A stretch of DNA of 64,000 nt from Io17-Chloro-G2 sp034420695 (GTDB lineage Bacteria; Chloroflexota; Dehalococcoidia; Lucifugimonadales; UBA3495), in contig DAOULB010000040.1 of the NCBI GenBank assembly GCA_034420695.1, positions 62,001 to 126,000 on the forward strand. Reading direction: 5' to 3'. Shown here piece after piece: positions 22,590 to 31,788 of this stretch (position 1 is its first letter; each line of letters starts with the position of its first letter). The notes beneath the pieces are model-generated. The model had not been told where the DNA came from. It saw only the letters and a program-made list of their open reading frames with translations, and ran no database searches. Both the position numbers and the translations under genes were made by a program.

Positions 22590-25175
22590 TCAGGGCAGGT
22601 AGCTGTAGTACAGGGCGTCGTACCAAGGGTCCTCCAACCGGCGAAAGAGCCAGTAGTTAATACCGTCACTCCACGATTTCCGGCTGCTCAAGGCCGATTG
22701 GAAATATCTCAGGTCCTTGGTGAATTGTACCTTGCTGGGCAGTCCCCTGAACCCAAGAAACGAGCCCTCATAGGCGCGGTTTTCGCCGGGCCTCCGGTAG
22801 CTCTCGGGAAACCAGAGCAGGCTCTTGAGGGGGCCGTCCCTGCGGAAGTGTTCCAAGTCCGCCTCGTCCCGGTCGCCGTGGACCGTGGTCAGCAGCCTGG
22901 CCGAGGCTTCCGTTGATTCTGACACTGGCTTGCAGTCGGAAGTCCAGGCCGGGTCTGACTCGCTCTTGAAACAGGCGAACCTGAGGCTTTTCTGGTCGTG
23001 TAGGTGCCTCACGTACCATTGCAAGGGGTACCATACGTCGTAGTCAACCACTATTTGGGTTTCAAGATTTTCCCGAAGGGACAGGAGGTCCAACTCCCGG
23101 TAGGTTGTCTTCAGGTCGGAGCCGCCTTGGGCGTAAACCAGGACTTCGACGTTGGAATCGTCGTAGGTGTAGGCGGCCCGGAAGCCGCCCCATATGCTGA
23201 ATCCCAGCAACAGGGCCGCCAGCCCGAGGCCACCCAGTGCGGCGCCCCGGCGATGAGGGTCTGCTTGCAGCAGTCCGGCGGAAACCAGCCCCGCTGCCGC
23301 GCAAGCCGCCAGCAGGAGCCATTCGGTATTGCCCCAAGTGGACTCCGTATCGACCCACCGGTAAACCAAGTACACGGCCCCGGCGAGGAGCCCAGGCCAG
23401 AGGACCAGTTGGGCGGTGTAGGCCCGGTTCAAGGCCTCCTGCCAGCGCACCCGTTCCAGGAGGCGCCCCAGGAAAGCCCCGCTGAGGAAAATCAAAGGCA
23501 GGGAGATATTTACCAGCAGCCACGGCATTTTCTCACTGGCCACGGTGTAGGCCAGGAAAGTAACCAAGGCCCACAGGGTCATCACCAGTCCGAGGGGGTC
23601 ACCCCGCCGCAGGAAATAGACCGCTCCCGTGATCCCGAAGGCCGCCGGAAGATATTCGTAAATGGAAACCCCTACGAAGTAGTAGTACCAAGGCTGGTCA
23701 CCCCTGGCCACCTCTTGCTGGGCCATCCAATAGCCCATGCCTTGCCACACGCCGCTGAAAACCCCGGCAAGGTTGGTGAAGAAGGTGGTGTAGAGCAGGG
23801 TCCAGATGCCGTAGAACACCCCGGCCAAGCCCAGCCACGCCAGCCCCAGCCAGCGAATCCCCAGCCAGGCCGAACCGGCTAAGGCGGCCCCCACCACCAG
23901 TACTGCCGCGACGAAGTTCAAGGGAATTCCGTTGGGGATTTCCCCCAAGGCGGTGCCCGGCGGCAGCAGCCAGTGCACCACCCCGCTGACACTGAGCGCA
24001 GATGTGAACAGCGCCAAGTAGACCGCGGTCAGCAGGGGTGGGAGGAACAATAACGCCGGGTCTCCGCGCCAAGTGTTCCGTGAGACGTACAAGGTGAGAG
24101 CGGCCGCGGCTGTGAGGACGCCGGCGGCTGCCACGGAAGCCTGCCAGTCTCCGGTTCCAGCGTCAAAGGGAAGGAGGACCGCAAAGCAGACCGCGGCAAC
24201 CAGCGCCAGCGGAACACCCAGGGAGCCGGGCAGCTCCTTGACCGGGGTCCCGGAACGGCGGCTGTGCCAGGTCAGGGCGGTCACGCCCAGCATGGCTACT
24301 ATGAGGTGAGTCCACCACTGGCCTTGGTACAACGGGATGGATAGGTACGGGCCCTCCCATTGGGGGGCTCCCACCAGCCCTTCCGAAACGCCGTCGGGGT
24401 TGACCAAGGCCAGGCCCAAGGGCCCCTGCAACAGGCCGAAAAGAGGCCCCCACTGGGGGAGGGTCAAGGTGCATAGCAGGAGGAAGAATCCGGCCGGACC
24501 CGCCAGTCCCCGCAGGGAGGTCCTGCGAGTGAAACAGGGAGCCAACTGGGGGAGGGCCAGCAGGAAGGCCACCCCACCAAAAAACAGGGTCACGAAGTAG
24601 GCCGTCTCCTTGGTGGCAAACATGAAGGCCAGCACCGCAGCGGCAAGGAACAGGTAACGGTTGCGCCCCTCTTCGATGTATCGCCACAGGAGGACCAGCA
24701 GGGCCGAAGCCCAGAAGGCCATGATGATGTCGTTGCGCCCGAACCGGCTGAAGTACAGCATCACCGGCGAAAGCGCCAGCAGGGTCCCGGTCAACAGGGC
24801 GCCGGCGTTGCCGATGCGCTCCCGCAGGAAATAGGGAATCCCCACCAAGGCCGTGCCGAAAAACACATAGGCCAAGCGGGCGGTGAAGTCGGTGTCGCCG
24901 AAGACCCGGATGAACAGGGCCGTCAAGTCTACCTGGAAGGGGCCGTGCATCCAAGGGGAATGAATAAACCCGTGACCTTCGGACAGCCGCCACGCTGCCT
25001 GGAGGTGGATGGCCTCGTCATAGTGCATAGTGCGGCCATCCAGTTCCCAGAGCCGCAGCGCCAAGGCAAGGGCCATCAGGCCGAGGAACGCCATTTGCGG
25101 CCATTCCAAGGTGATAGTGAGGGTGGGTAGTTCCCGGCGGCGGCCTGGACTTTTACCTGATTTCAGCCTGAGCAT
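22590..25175 (-). CDS. Agl23/TIGR03663-like GT39-type membrane protein
   Basis: The 861-residue polytopic protein has the GT39/PMT-like N-terminal pattern with the acidic first loop MHYDEAIHLQAAW. HSPWMHGPFQVDLTALF and FSRFGRNDIIMAFW follow, then many transmembrane segments and a C-terminal soluble domain. It resembles the TIGR03663 family, annotated in some genomes as 'flippase activity-associated protein Agl23'. Probable role: transfer or handling of a polyprenyl-linked sugar at the outer face of the membrane. The next large membrane gene (25241-27628) lies just upstream on the same strand with 65 bases between. Confidence 0.8.
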   Translation of the reverse strand: MLRLKSGKSPGRRRELPTLTITLEWPQMAFLGLMALALALRLWELDGRTMHYDEAIHLQAAWRLSEGHGFIHSPWMHGPFQVDLTALFIRVFGDTDFTARLAYVFFGTALVGIPYFLRERIGNAGALLTGTLLALSPVMLYFSRFGRNDIIMAFWASALLVLLWRYIEEGRNRYLFLAAAVLAFMFATKETAYFVTLFFGGVAFLLALPQLAPCFTRRTSLRGLAGPAGFFLLLCTLTLPQWGPLFGLLQGPLGLALVNPDGVSEGLVGAPQWEGPYLSIPLYQGQWWTHLIVAMLGVTALTWHSRRSGTPVKELPGSLGVPLALVAAVCFAVLLPFDAGTGDWQASVAAAGVLTAAAALTLYVSRNTWRGDPALLFLPPLLTAVYLALFTSALSVSGVVHWLLPPGTALGEIPNGIPLNFVAAVLVVGAALAGSAWLGIRWLGLAWLGLAGVFYGIWTLLYTTFFTNLAGVFSGVWQGMGYWMAQQEVARGDQPWYYYFVGVSIYEYLPAAFGITGAVYFLRRGDPLGLVMTLWALVTFLAYTVASEKMPWLLVNISLPLIFLSGAFLGRLLERVRWQEALNRAYTAQLVLWPGLLAGAVYLVYRWVDTESTWGNTEWLLLAACAAAGLVSAGLLQADPHRRGAALGGLGLAALLLGFSIWGGFRAAYTYDDSNVEVLVYAQGGSDLKTTYRELDLLSLRENLETQIVVDYDVWYPLQWYVRHLHDQKSLRFACFKSESDPAWTSDCKPVSESTEASARLLTTVHGDRDEADLEHFRRDGPLKSLLWFPESYRRPGENRAYEGSFLGFRGLPSKVQFTKDLRYFQSALSSRKSWSDGINYWLFRRLEDPWYDALYYSYLP

Positions 25176-25240
25176 CTTGAAGCCTTTGGTAGTTCACGGG
25201 CGTAAGTGGTTCGTGCAGAGACCGGGCCGGCGCGCCCAAG

Positions 25241-27628
25241 TCACTGTTCATACTCGTATATGGTTACGTCGTGGCTGGTGAAAACGGGCTTTAAAAAGCC
25301 GTGGTTCTCCAGGTTTTCCCAGCCATAGCTCTCCGTCTCCCGGTGACCTTGGTACACGTATCTTACCCCGTATAGGTCCAACAGTTCCCGCACTTGGCCG
25401 TGGTCGCTGCTGCGGTAAATGGTCTCTACGTCATCGGCCCGGCCTTCGAACAATTGGCTGCTGCCCCGCCATTGCAACTCATGGCTCGGCCAGCCGAGCA
25501 CCGTGGCCCGTCCGGTGCTCGACGATATTCGGCCGTACTCGGTGTAGTCGTCCCCCACCGCCTCCACGATTCGGCCCCATGGGGCAACATCGCGGAGCCA
25601 GCCTATGGCGGCGTACTCTCCGGGCCGCTCCCCCTTGATGAAGGCCAGCCCGTCCAAGGTGTTGGCTTCGAAGGAGTGGCCTTCCCGCAGGAGCCCGGTG
25701 CGGTCTAGAGCGGCCCCCGCGGGGTAGTAAAGGGCTGCTGCCACCAGTACGGCAACCAGCAGCAGCCAAAGCCGATGGCCGCCTGCCTTCATCCAACTTG
25801 AACTCAACACCGCACCGGGTTGAGGAAACCTCATAGGACGTGAGGCCCAGTAGAAGATAGCGTAGCCTCCGGCCAGCCCCAATAGCAGCCAAGCTTGGTA
25901 ATACACCTTGAAAACCGTGTTCATCCGCCGCAAGCCGCCCCCGAAGGCATCGGCTACGTAGAATAGCTCCGCCCCGGCCAGCAGGAGGAACCCCGTCAAC
26001 AGCAAACCCAAGGTGAACACCCGGCCGGGGTCGTCTCCAGAGCGAGCACAGCGGGCCAGGCTGTAGCAGGCCAAGGCCGCGACGGCCAGGGCGGGCAGTG
26101 CCCAACCCGCCCTGTGGAGTATGGAGGCCGTGGAAAAGCTCCCGTCCACGATTCTTGCGGCAATGGGGGCGGCCATAACCCAGATCGCGAAGGGAAGCAG
26201 CATGGTCAAAACTACCGCTAGCAGAAGTGGTCGTTGCTCCCTGTCGTGCAGACCCAGGACCGGAAGTTGGCGCAACAGGAAGGAGACGCCCAGCAGGGAA
26301 AACAGACCCATTACCAGGAGGAAGTGGAAGGGCCTTGTGCCATGCTCCAAGAGGGGCAAGACTCCCTTGGCTTGGGTGGAGAATGTCAAATAGAAGGGAA
26401 GAAACAGGGCGACGCCAATTGCCAAGATGGACGCGAAGACGAAGATGGCGCGGCCAGCACCCCGTAGTCCCCGGCGGCAGCCGGGGACGCACCACTTTAC
26501 CATGAAGACCAAGGCCAGGAAGAATGCGACGGTTACAAAGTCCCAAGTGTTGATGAAGGCCAGGGAGCCGATGAACATCGCCAGGGCGGCGGCTTCCAGG
26601 GGATGGCGTTTCAACCAAGTCAAGGCCGGTTGTTCTTTGTACAGCATCAGGTTCAGGCATAGGTACAGGGCTAATACCATAAAGGGCAGGGACAGGACAT
26701 GGGCATGGAGGTCCCCCAGGAGGAAGCTGAAGAAGGGGAATTCGGTGATGGTGTAGTCCAGGCTCTGCCCGCCGGCGATGGTGTCTATCACCCGGGTGGC
26801 GCGCCACCACCACCAGTTCTCCTGTGGGAAGAAGGCGCCGGTCCCGGTCGGGCTCCCCTCCAGCCCCTTGATGCCCACCCATTCCCAGAAGGCGGCCGAC
26901 CCCCAGCCTTGGGCCCAGACGAACTCCATGACCCCTTCCAGGTTACCCGCGAGAATAATCAGCAGCGGCGCGGCCAAGGCATAGAGCGTCGCCCGCCGGA
27001 CGCCGGCGCCCGACAGGCGTATAAGGTTGTAGAGCAGTCCGAAGGACGCCGAAGCCAGGAGGGCTGGGACGGAAGCAAGGGCCAGGTTGTAGGCAACGCT
27101 TGAGGGGATGGACGTCAACTTGGCGAGCAGGGCCATGATGAAGTGGCCGAAGTAGTAGTAGCTGATGGAATGGCCGGCAAGCCACGGGTCCTCCGGAGGG
27201 AAGAAACGGCTGTGGAGGGAGGCGTTGAAAAGGGCAAGGTCCATCGGCTTTTCGGTGTGGTTGATGGCCGGTGATTCGGATGTGATCCCTGCCCAGAGCA
27301 GGAAGAACCCCAGGAAAAGGACCTCTGCCGCGGCCAAGGCGGGCCAGTGCTGCTTTACAAATGAGGCCAGTTCCCGCCAGCGGTCCTTGATCACCCACCA
27401 AGAAGCAAACCCAAGAATGAGCACGATTCCCAGGATGGTGTACCGGGCGCTGGGAACCAAGTGGGTCAGGCCCAGCACCCAAATGGCATAGGAGCAGAGC
27501 ACCAGGGAAAAGGGCTTGGCCACGGCAAAGCCGCGGTCCGGGAGGCGGTGCAACAATCGAAAACAAAGGGGGAAGGACAGCAGCCCCAGGAATTCTATGG
27601 CCAGAAGCCAAAGGAGCAGGTCAAGCAC
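25241..27628 (-). CDS. DUF2298 (Chlor_Arch_YYY) polytopic membrane protein
   Basis: The 795-residue protein starts at GTG 27628 and has roughly fifteen to twenty hydrophobic segments. The family name-giving motif is HSISYYYFGHFIMALLAK, followed by SVAYNLALASVPAL, ITEFPFFSFLLGDLHAHVLS and FKVYYQAWLLLG. DUF2298 proteins are known mainly from Chloroflexota and archaea and are predicted glycosyltransferase-like enzymes. The same YYYFG...TEFPFF pattern recurs in the partial protein at 60904-64000, there fused behind a GT39-like half. Together with the Agl23-like gene this forms a probable envelope-glycan pair. Confidence 0.85.
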   Translation of the reverse strand: MLDLLLWLLAIEFLGLLSFPLCFRLLHRLPDRGFAVAKPFSLVLCSYAIWVLGLTHLVPSARYTILGIVLILGFASWWVIKDRWRELASFVKQHWPALAAAEVLFLGFFLLWAGITSESPAINHTEKPMDLALFNASLHSRFFPPEDPWLAGHSISYYYFGHFIMALLAKLTSIPSSVAYNLALASVPALLASASFGLLYNLIRLSGAGVRRATLYALAAPLLIILAGNLEGVMEFVWAQGWGSAAFWEWVGIKGLEGSPTGTGAFFPQENWWWWRATRVIDTIAGGQSLDYTITEFPFFSFLLGDLHAHVLSLPFMVLALYLCLNLMLYKEQPALTWLKRHPLEAAALAMFIGSLAFINTWDFVTVAFFLALVFMVKWCVPGCRRGLRGAGRAIFVFASILAIGVALFLPFYLTFSTQAKGVLPLLEHGTRPFHFLLVMGLFSLLGVSFLLRQLPVLGLHDREQRPLLLAVVLTMLLPFAIWVMAAPIAARIVDGSFSTASILHRAGWALPALAVAALACYSLARCARSGDDPGRVFTLGLLLTGFLLLAGAELFYVADAFGGGLRRMNTVFKVYYQAWLLLGLAGGYAIFYWASRPMRFPQPGAVLSSSWMKAGGHRLWLLLVAVLVAAALYYPAGAALDRTGLLREGHSFEANTLDGLAFIKGERPGEYAAIGWLRDVAPWGRIVEAVGDDYTEYGRISSSTGRATVLGWPSHELQWRGSSQLFEGRADDVETIYRSSDHGQVRELLDLYGVRYVYQGHRETESYGWENLENHGFLKPVFTSHDVTIYEYEQ

Positions 27629-27693
27629 GGGAATTCAGTTAGGACCTGCGTTGCTGATCGCTCTGTGATAGTTGGGCCGCGCCACGGCTCCGG

Positions 27694-28650
27694 CTAAGAG
27701 ACCGGGGCCAGGAGGGAATCGATGAAGTCCTGGGTTTCGAAGGGTGCAAGGTCTGCCAAGCCTTCCCCGGTGCCGATGAAAAGGATGGGCACCCCGAGTT
27801 GCCGGGTTACCGCCAAGGCTATCCCGCCACGGGCCGTCCCATCCAGCTTGGCCAGGAAGACTCCGGTACAGCCCACGGCTTCGGTGAACGACTCGGCTTG
27901 GGCCAAGCCGTTCAGGCCGGTAGTGGCGTCCAAAGTCAGGATGACTTGGTGGGGCGCTGAGGGATCCAAGCGGTTAAGTACCCGGCGAATCTTCTTCAGT
28001 TCCTCCATGAGGTTGGCTTTGGTGTGCAGGCGTCCGGCAGTGTCAATGATGAGCACGTCGGCGCCCCGGGCCTTGCTGGCCTGAAAAGCGTCATAGGTCA
28101 CGGCCCCCGGGTCCGCCCCGGACTGGTGGCTGATGACGTCCACACCGACCCGCTGCCCCAGCACCTCCAACTGCTCGCTGGCCGCCGCCCGGAAAGTGTC
28201 CGCCGCTCCGATCACTACCTTCTTTCCGGAGGCGGTGAAACGGTTGGCCAGCTTGGCAATGCTGGTGGTTTTGCCCACGCCGTTGACGCCGACCATCAAG
28301 ATTACGTAGGGGGCCGGGCTGTCTTCATCCTCCAGCCAAAGGGCGGGGTCGTTGCCCGCCTCCAAGTCATGGGCCAGGGACTCCTTCAACCGGTTGTAGA
28401 CCTCCTCCGGGCTTTGGAGCCGGCGTTGCTGGACTTGGGAGCGCAGGTCATCGATGAGGACTTGCGCGCATTCGACACCCACGTCGGAGGAAATCAGGAT
28501 TTCCTCCAGTTCGTCCCAAGCCGAGTCGTCGAGGTTGGAAGACTGGAGCACGCCCAGGATGCGGCCGAACCAGCGTTGCTGGGTGCGCTCCACCCCCTGC
28601 TGGGTCTGGCGCTTATTCTCGGCGGCGTTACGCTTGAAGAGGCCGAACAT
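27694..28650 (-). CDS. ftsY: Signal recognition particle receptor FtsY
   Basis: The 318-residue protein has the SRP GTPase NG domain: helical N domain, then G1 GVNGVGKTTSIAKLA, IIDTAGRLHTKANLMEELKK (G3), and the G4 region AKLDGTARGG. The charged A domain found in E. coli is reduced to a short basic N-terminus (KRNAAENKRQTQQG), as in many non-proteobacterial FtsY proteins. It docks ribosome-SRP complexes at the membrane. It follows rnc on the same strand with 148 bases between, a common neighbourhood for ftsY. Confidence 0.96.
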   Translation of the reverse strand: MFGLFKRNAAENKRQTQQGVERTQQRWFGRILGVLQSSNLDDSAWDELEEILISSDVGVECAQVLIDDLRSQVQQRRLQSPEEVYNRLKESLAHDLEAGNDPALWLEDEDSPAPYVILMVGVNGVGKTTSIAKLANRFTASGKKVVIGAADTFRAAASEQLEVLGQRVGVDVISHQSGADPGAVTYDAFQASKARGADVLIIDTAGRLHTKANLMEELKKIRRVLNRLDPSAPHQVILTLDATTGLNGLAQAESFTEAVGCTGVFLAKLDGTARGGIALAVTRQLGVPILFIGTGEGLADLAPFETQDFIDSLLAPVS

Positions 28651-28798
28651 TTACCCGTCCTATTGAAGTTGCCCTTCTGCCTGGATTGTCCGTCCATTTG
28701 ACCGGCGCCAATGCTGCCGGGCAATCGGGAGTTGAGATGCGTCTCCGGGAAGAAAGGACTTGGGTATCCGGTGCCCGTGTGGCCGGTCGGGTCTTGGT

Positions 28799-29512
28799 TC
28801 AGGGTTGACGGGTTTCCTGGACCTGCATGTCCAGGTTTTCCAGGGCGTTGCGAGCGGCTTCCCGTTCGGCGTCGGCCTTTCTCCCGCCTTGTCCCCGCCC
28901 GGCTACATTGCCGTCAACCACCACCTCCACCGTGAACACCGGGTCATGGTCCGGTCCGGTGCTGCCGGCCAGCCTGTATTCCGGGCCTGGAATCCCCTGA
29001 CCTTGGACCCGCTCCTGCAGCAGTGACTTGGCGTTCGCCGGGGCGGCTCCCATTGCCAAGTAAGCGTCAATCTCGGGGGCCATGGAACGCAATATGAAGT
29101 CCTTGGCGTGGGCAAGGCCCTGGTCCAAGTAGACCGCGCCGGTGACGGCTTCCATAGCGGCAGCCAAGGTCGAGTCCCGGCCCCGCCCTTGACTGGCCTC
29201 CTCCCCATGTCCAAGGAGGATGAAATCTCCCAAGCCCAAACGGCGGGCCACCCCCGCCAAGGATTCCCGGCACACCAGGGAAGCCCGGCCCTTGGTCAGG
29301 TCTCCCTCGGAATGGCCGGGCAGCAACTGGTATAGCTCGGAAGAAATCACCAGTTCCAAGACGGAGTCGCCCAGAAACTCCATGCGCTCGTAGGAATCGA
29401 TGGAGTCTCCGCCGGTCTCGTTAATGTAGGAACGATGAACCAGGGCCTGATGAAGCAGGCCCTGGTCTTGAAAGGTCACGCCAAGTCTTGGTTCCAGGGG
29501 ATGGGCGGCCAA
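28799..29512 (-). CDS. rnc: Ribonuclease III
   Basis: The 237-residue protein has an RNase III domain with the signature ERMEFLGDSVLELV (catalytic Glu and Asp) and a C-terminal dsRNA-binding domain (GPDHDPVFTVEVVVDG, ADAEREAARNALENL). The second metal-site segment reads LAAAMEAVTGAVYLD, whereas E. coli-type enzymes have L-A-D-x-x-E-A. The Asp is thus Ala here while the following Glu is kept; I cannot tell from one sequence whether this is a common lineage variant. The enzyme processes rRNA and other structured RNAs. It lies between the Sec-DsbA gene (three bases apart) and ftsY. Confidence 0.94.
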   Translation of the reverse strand: MAAHPLEPRLGVTFQDQGLLHQALVHRSYINETGGDSIDSYERMEFLGDSVLELVISSELYQLLPGHSEGDLTKGRASLVCRESLAGVARRLGLGDFILLGHGEEASQGRGRDSTLAAAMEAVTGAVYLDQGLAHAKDFILRSMAPEIDAYLAMGAAPANAKSLLQERVQGQGIPGPEYRLAGSTGPDHDPVFTVEVVVDGNVAGRGQGGRKADAEREAARNALENLDMQVQETRQP

Positions 29513-29515
29513 GGA

Positions 29516-30154
29516 TTATCCCCGGATGACCCCATGAGGCCACGGAGGCTGAGGGCGCTTCATCTCTCCCACATGCTCCAATTGCCCAATCACGTGGGTC
29601 ATTGAATCGTAAATCTCTGCTGCCTGTTCATCCGGAGGAATGAACATCTTGAGGAAGGCAGCGTTTCCGCCGGGGAACACGTAGGTCGGGACCCCGAACA
29701 CGCCGTGCTCCTCTACCGCCTTGGTATGGCTCTCGGCGATTTCCCGCAGAAGGTCGGGGTCGGACTGGTCCTCCAAGAACCGGCCCATGTCAAGGCCAGC
29801 CACTGTGGCGGCCTCCTTCATCACCTCGGGGTCGTTCAAGTCCTTCTTCTCTTCGTGGCGGGCCTTGAGCAGGGCGACGAAGAACGACTTAAAGGCCTCT
29901 TCCCCCTGCCTCTTGGCGGCCAAGCCCGACATGTGGGCCAGGAAGGTCTTGTCGGACCCGTCCAGCACCCCGGGTTGCTCCCAAGTCTTCAACTCCGCAT
30001 TAGAGTCCGCATTGACTTGGGCCAAGGAAAAGGGCTGCCAGTCAATCTCTATGGTGTTTCCAGTGTTGTCTTCCACCTTTGCCAGCCACATGGCGGCATT
30101 GTACACGAATGGTCAACGAAAATCGTAATATGTAGTGAACTGACTCCCAGCCAT
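29516..30154 (-). CDS. DsbA-family selenoprotein (in-frame TGA = selenocysteine), Cys-free
   Basis: Read from the ATG at 30154 (Shine-Dalgarno GGGAGG), with the TGA at 30115-30113 as Sec, the protein is 212 residues and begins MAGSQFTTYYDFR-U-P-F-V-Y-N-A-A-M-W-L. DsbA/FrnE-type thioredoxin folds have Y-x-D-F-x-C-P-x-C/x-x here, so Sec14 takes the place of the active-site Cys. The cis-proline loop FGVPTYVF is present. I see no cysteine anywhere in the 212 residues, so Sec is the only redox-active chalcogen. A hairpin follows the UGA (30080-30098) and a strong promoter lies upstream (30203-30231). Initiating after the TGA would delete the first strand and active site. The substrate is unknown; a glutathione- or thiol-dependent reductase or isomerase is possible. 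Confidence 0.87.
30080..30098 (-). promoter_or_regulatory. bSECIS hairpin of the DsbA-like selenoprotein gene
   Basis: On the minus strand TGCC-GCC (30098-30092), loop ATGT, GGC, a bulged T (30084), GGCA (30083-30080). The stem is seven base pairs with one bulged U and begins 15 bases after the UGA. A bulged U and a GU in the loop are features reported for bacterial SECIS elements. Confidence 0.65.
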
Positions 30155-30202
30155 TACTTCGCCTCCCTTAGTGGTATCGTGCGCCTCTAATGGTCTCTGC
30201 AG

Positions 30203-30231
30203 ATTGTAGCTATCCGCCCCGCCCATGTCAA
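30203..30231 (-). promoter_or_regulatory. Promoter of the Sec-DsbA gene
   Basis: On the minus strand a perfect TTGACA (30231-30226), a 17-base spacer and TACAAT (30208-30203). Transcription would start near 30196, about 40 bases before the ATG at 30154. It places that ATG, and not one after the TGA, as first start on the transcript. The rest of the gene-free stretch 30232-30450 shows no gene or tRNA that I can recognise. Confidence 0.7.
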
Positions 30232-30454
30232 AGCACCTGGTTGTCTCTGTCAGCCTCTCCTTGATGAGGATTCGGAGAGTGCCGTGGGGGCTTACCACAA
30301 GCCTGTTGGCAACAGGGCTGGTTCATGCTCATCCGGCGTCGGCTTTCGTTTACCGGTAGCGGAAAGCGCGGACTGAGGGGCGCCAATGAGGGAAGCGGCG
30401 CCCCCGTTTAAGGGAGCGTGGGCAAGGGCTGCACCGGGGAATTACGGAACGTCA

Positions 30455-30463
30455 TGGTATAAT
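30455..30463 (+). promoter_or_regulatory. Extended -10 promoter of cca
   Basis: TGG-TATAAT: a perfect -10 with the TG extension, about 50 bases before the ATG at 30514. No clear -35 is present. Confidence 0.5.
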
Positions 30464-30513
30464 GCGGCCACCCGGAGGCCCCCACGCACAAGCTCCAGAA
30501 TATCCCACCTCCC

Positions 30514-31788
30514 ATGCTCGCCGATGTAGTAGAGAGTATTGGCGGTCCATCGCTGACCGCTCTTCGTGCGTTACAGCGTATAGCCCTGGACCGGAACGAA
30601 CGGGTCTATCTTGTTGGAGGCCCGGTCCGGGACGCATTGCTGGGGCGCCCGCTGAAGGACCTGGATTTCGCGGTGGAAGGCAATGCTGCGGCATTGGCTG
30701 CCTCGCTGGCAGGGGAAATTGAGGGCCGCTTGGTGGTGCACCGGCGATTTGGGACAGCGTCGGTTATTGCAACAGGCTGCACCGTTGACTTGGTAACCGC
30801 CCGCCGGGAACACTATCCCCAGCCGGGGGCTCTTCCTGACGTTATTCCCGCTTCTATTGAGGACGACTTGGCCCGCCGGGATTTTTCCATCAACGCCATG
30901 GCCATTCCACTGGCGCCGGAGGGCTGCGCTCTGATCGACCACTGTAGCGGCCGCGAAGACCTCCGCCGGGGGTTGGTGCGAATACTCCATCCCAACAGTT
31001 TCACCGATGACCCGACGCGGATTTTCCGGGCGGTGCGATATGAGCAGCGGCTCGGTTTCGAGATTGAGGCTGCCACCCTGGAGAGCATCCAGCGCACTCT
31101 CCGGGACAAGCGAATCGACCTGCTGACCGGGGACAGGGTGAGGCATGAGCTGGAGCGCATACTCAAAGAGGAGAATCCTGCTCCGGCCCTCGTTCGGGCA
31201 ATGGAGCTTGGCGTGCTGGCCGGGATGCATCCGGCCCTGACCGGGGAAGGTTTCTTGAACAGGATTCAGCGGCTGGCGGAGGGCTCCCGGAACCGGGCCC
31301 TTCGGCTTGACCCCTTGGTGTGGCTGGCGGCCCTTGTTCACCACTTGAAGGAGTCTCAAGCCCATGCCTTGGCCCAGCGTTTGAACATGCCCCGGTCATG
31401 GCGGTCCGCCGTAGAAAGTTCCGTTTGCCTGAGGGAGCATTGGCAGAAACTAGGAACCCCCGGGTTGGCCGACTCCTCTCTGGTTCATATACTGGGGCAA
31501 TGTTCTGAAGATGCGGTTCTGGCAGCTTCACTCTTTGGCGAGCCGGTCCACATCCGGGAGCGCTTGAGTAGATACTTGGAGCATCTACGCCGAGTCAAGC
31601 CCGACGTGGACGGCGATGACCTTCGGGAGTTGGGAATTGCCCCGGGTCCTGAACTGGGACAAATTCTTGAGGCGGTCTGGGAGGCCAAGTTGGACGGCCT
31701 GGTGGTGACCAAGGCTGAACAAGTCCAATTGGCCAGGGACATCCTGGTTGGCCGGAGGCAGAAGACTCCGGCCTTGGAAGGTTCATGA
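30514..31788 (+). CDS. cca: CCA tRNA nucleotidyltransferase / poly(A) polymerase family protein
   Basis: The 424-residue protein has the class II nucleotidyltransferase signature LVGGPVRDALLGRPLKDLDF near residue 32, then DLARRDFSINAMAIPL, DPTRIFRAVRYEQRLGFEIE (the template-forming B/D motifs) and a helical C-terminal domain. It adds or repairs the 3' CCA of tRNAs; a poly(A) polymerase or A-adding specialist cannot be excluded by sequence alone. The stop overlaps the start of the zinc-ribbon gene (ATGA). Confidence 0.9.
   Translation: MLADVVESIGGPSLTALRALQRIALDRNERVYLVGGPVRDALLGRPLKDLDFAVEGNAAALAASLAGEIEGRLVVHRRFGTASVIATGCTVDLVTARREHYPQPGALPDVIPASIEDDLARRDFSINAMAIPLAPEGCALIDHCSGREDLRRGLVRILHPNSFTDDPTRIFRAVRYEQRLGFEIEAATLESIQRTLRDKRIDLLTGDRVRHELERILKEENPAPALVRAMELGVLAGMHPALTGEGFLNRIQRLAEGSRNRALRLDPLVWLAALVHHLKESQAHALAQRLNMPRSWRSAVESSVCLREHWQKLGTPGLADSSLVHILGQCSEDAVLAASLFGEPVHIRERLSRYLEHLRRVKPDVDGDDLRELGIAPGPELGQILEAVWEAKLDGLVVTKAEQVQLARDILVGRRQKTPALEGS

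Noticed and set aside
30199..30513. A tRNA gene, especially selC, near the Sec-DsbA gene
   Set aside because: No cloverleaf, no T-psi-C or anticodon arm with TCA could be built by eye.
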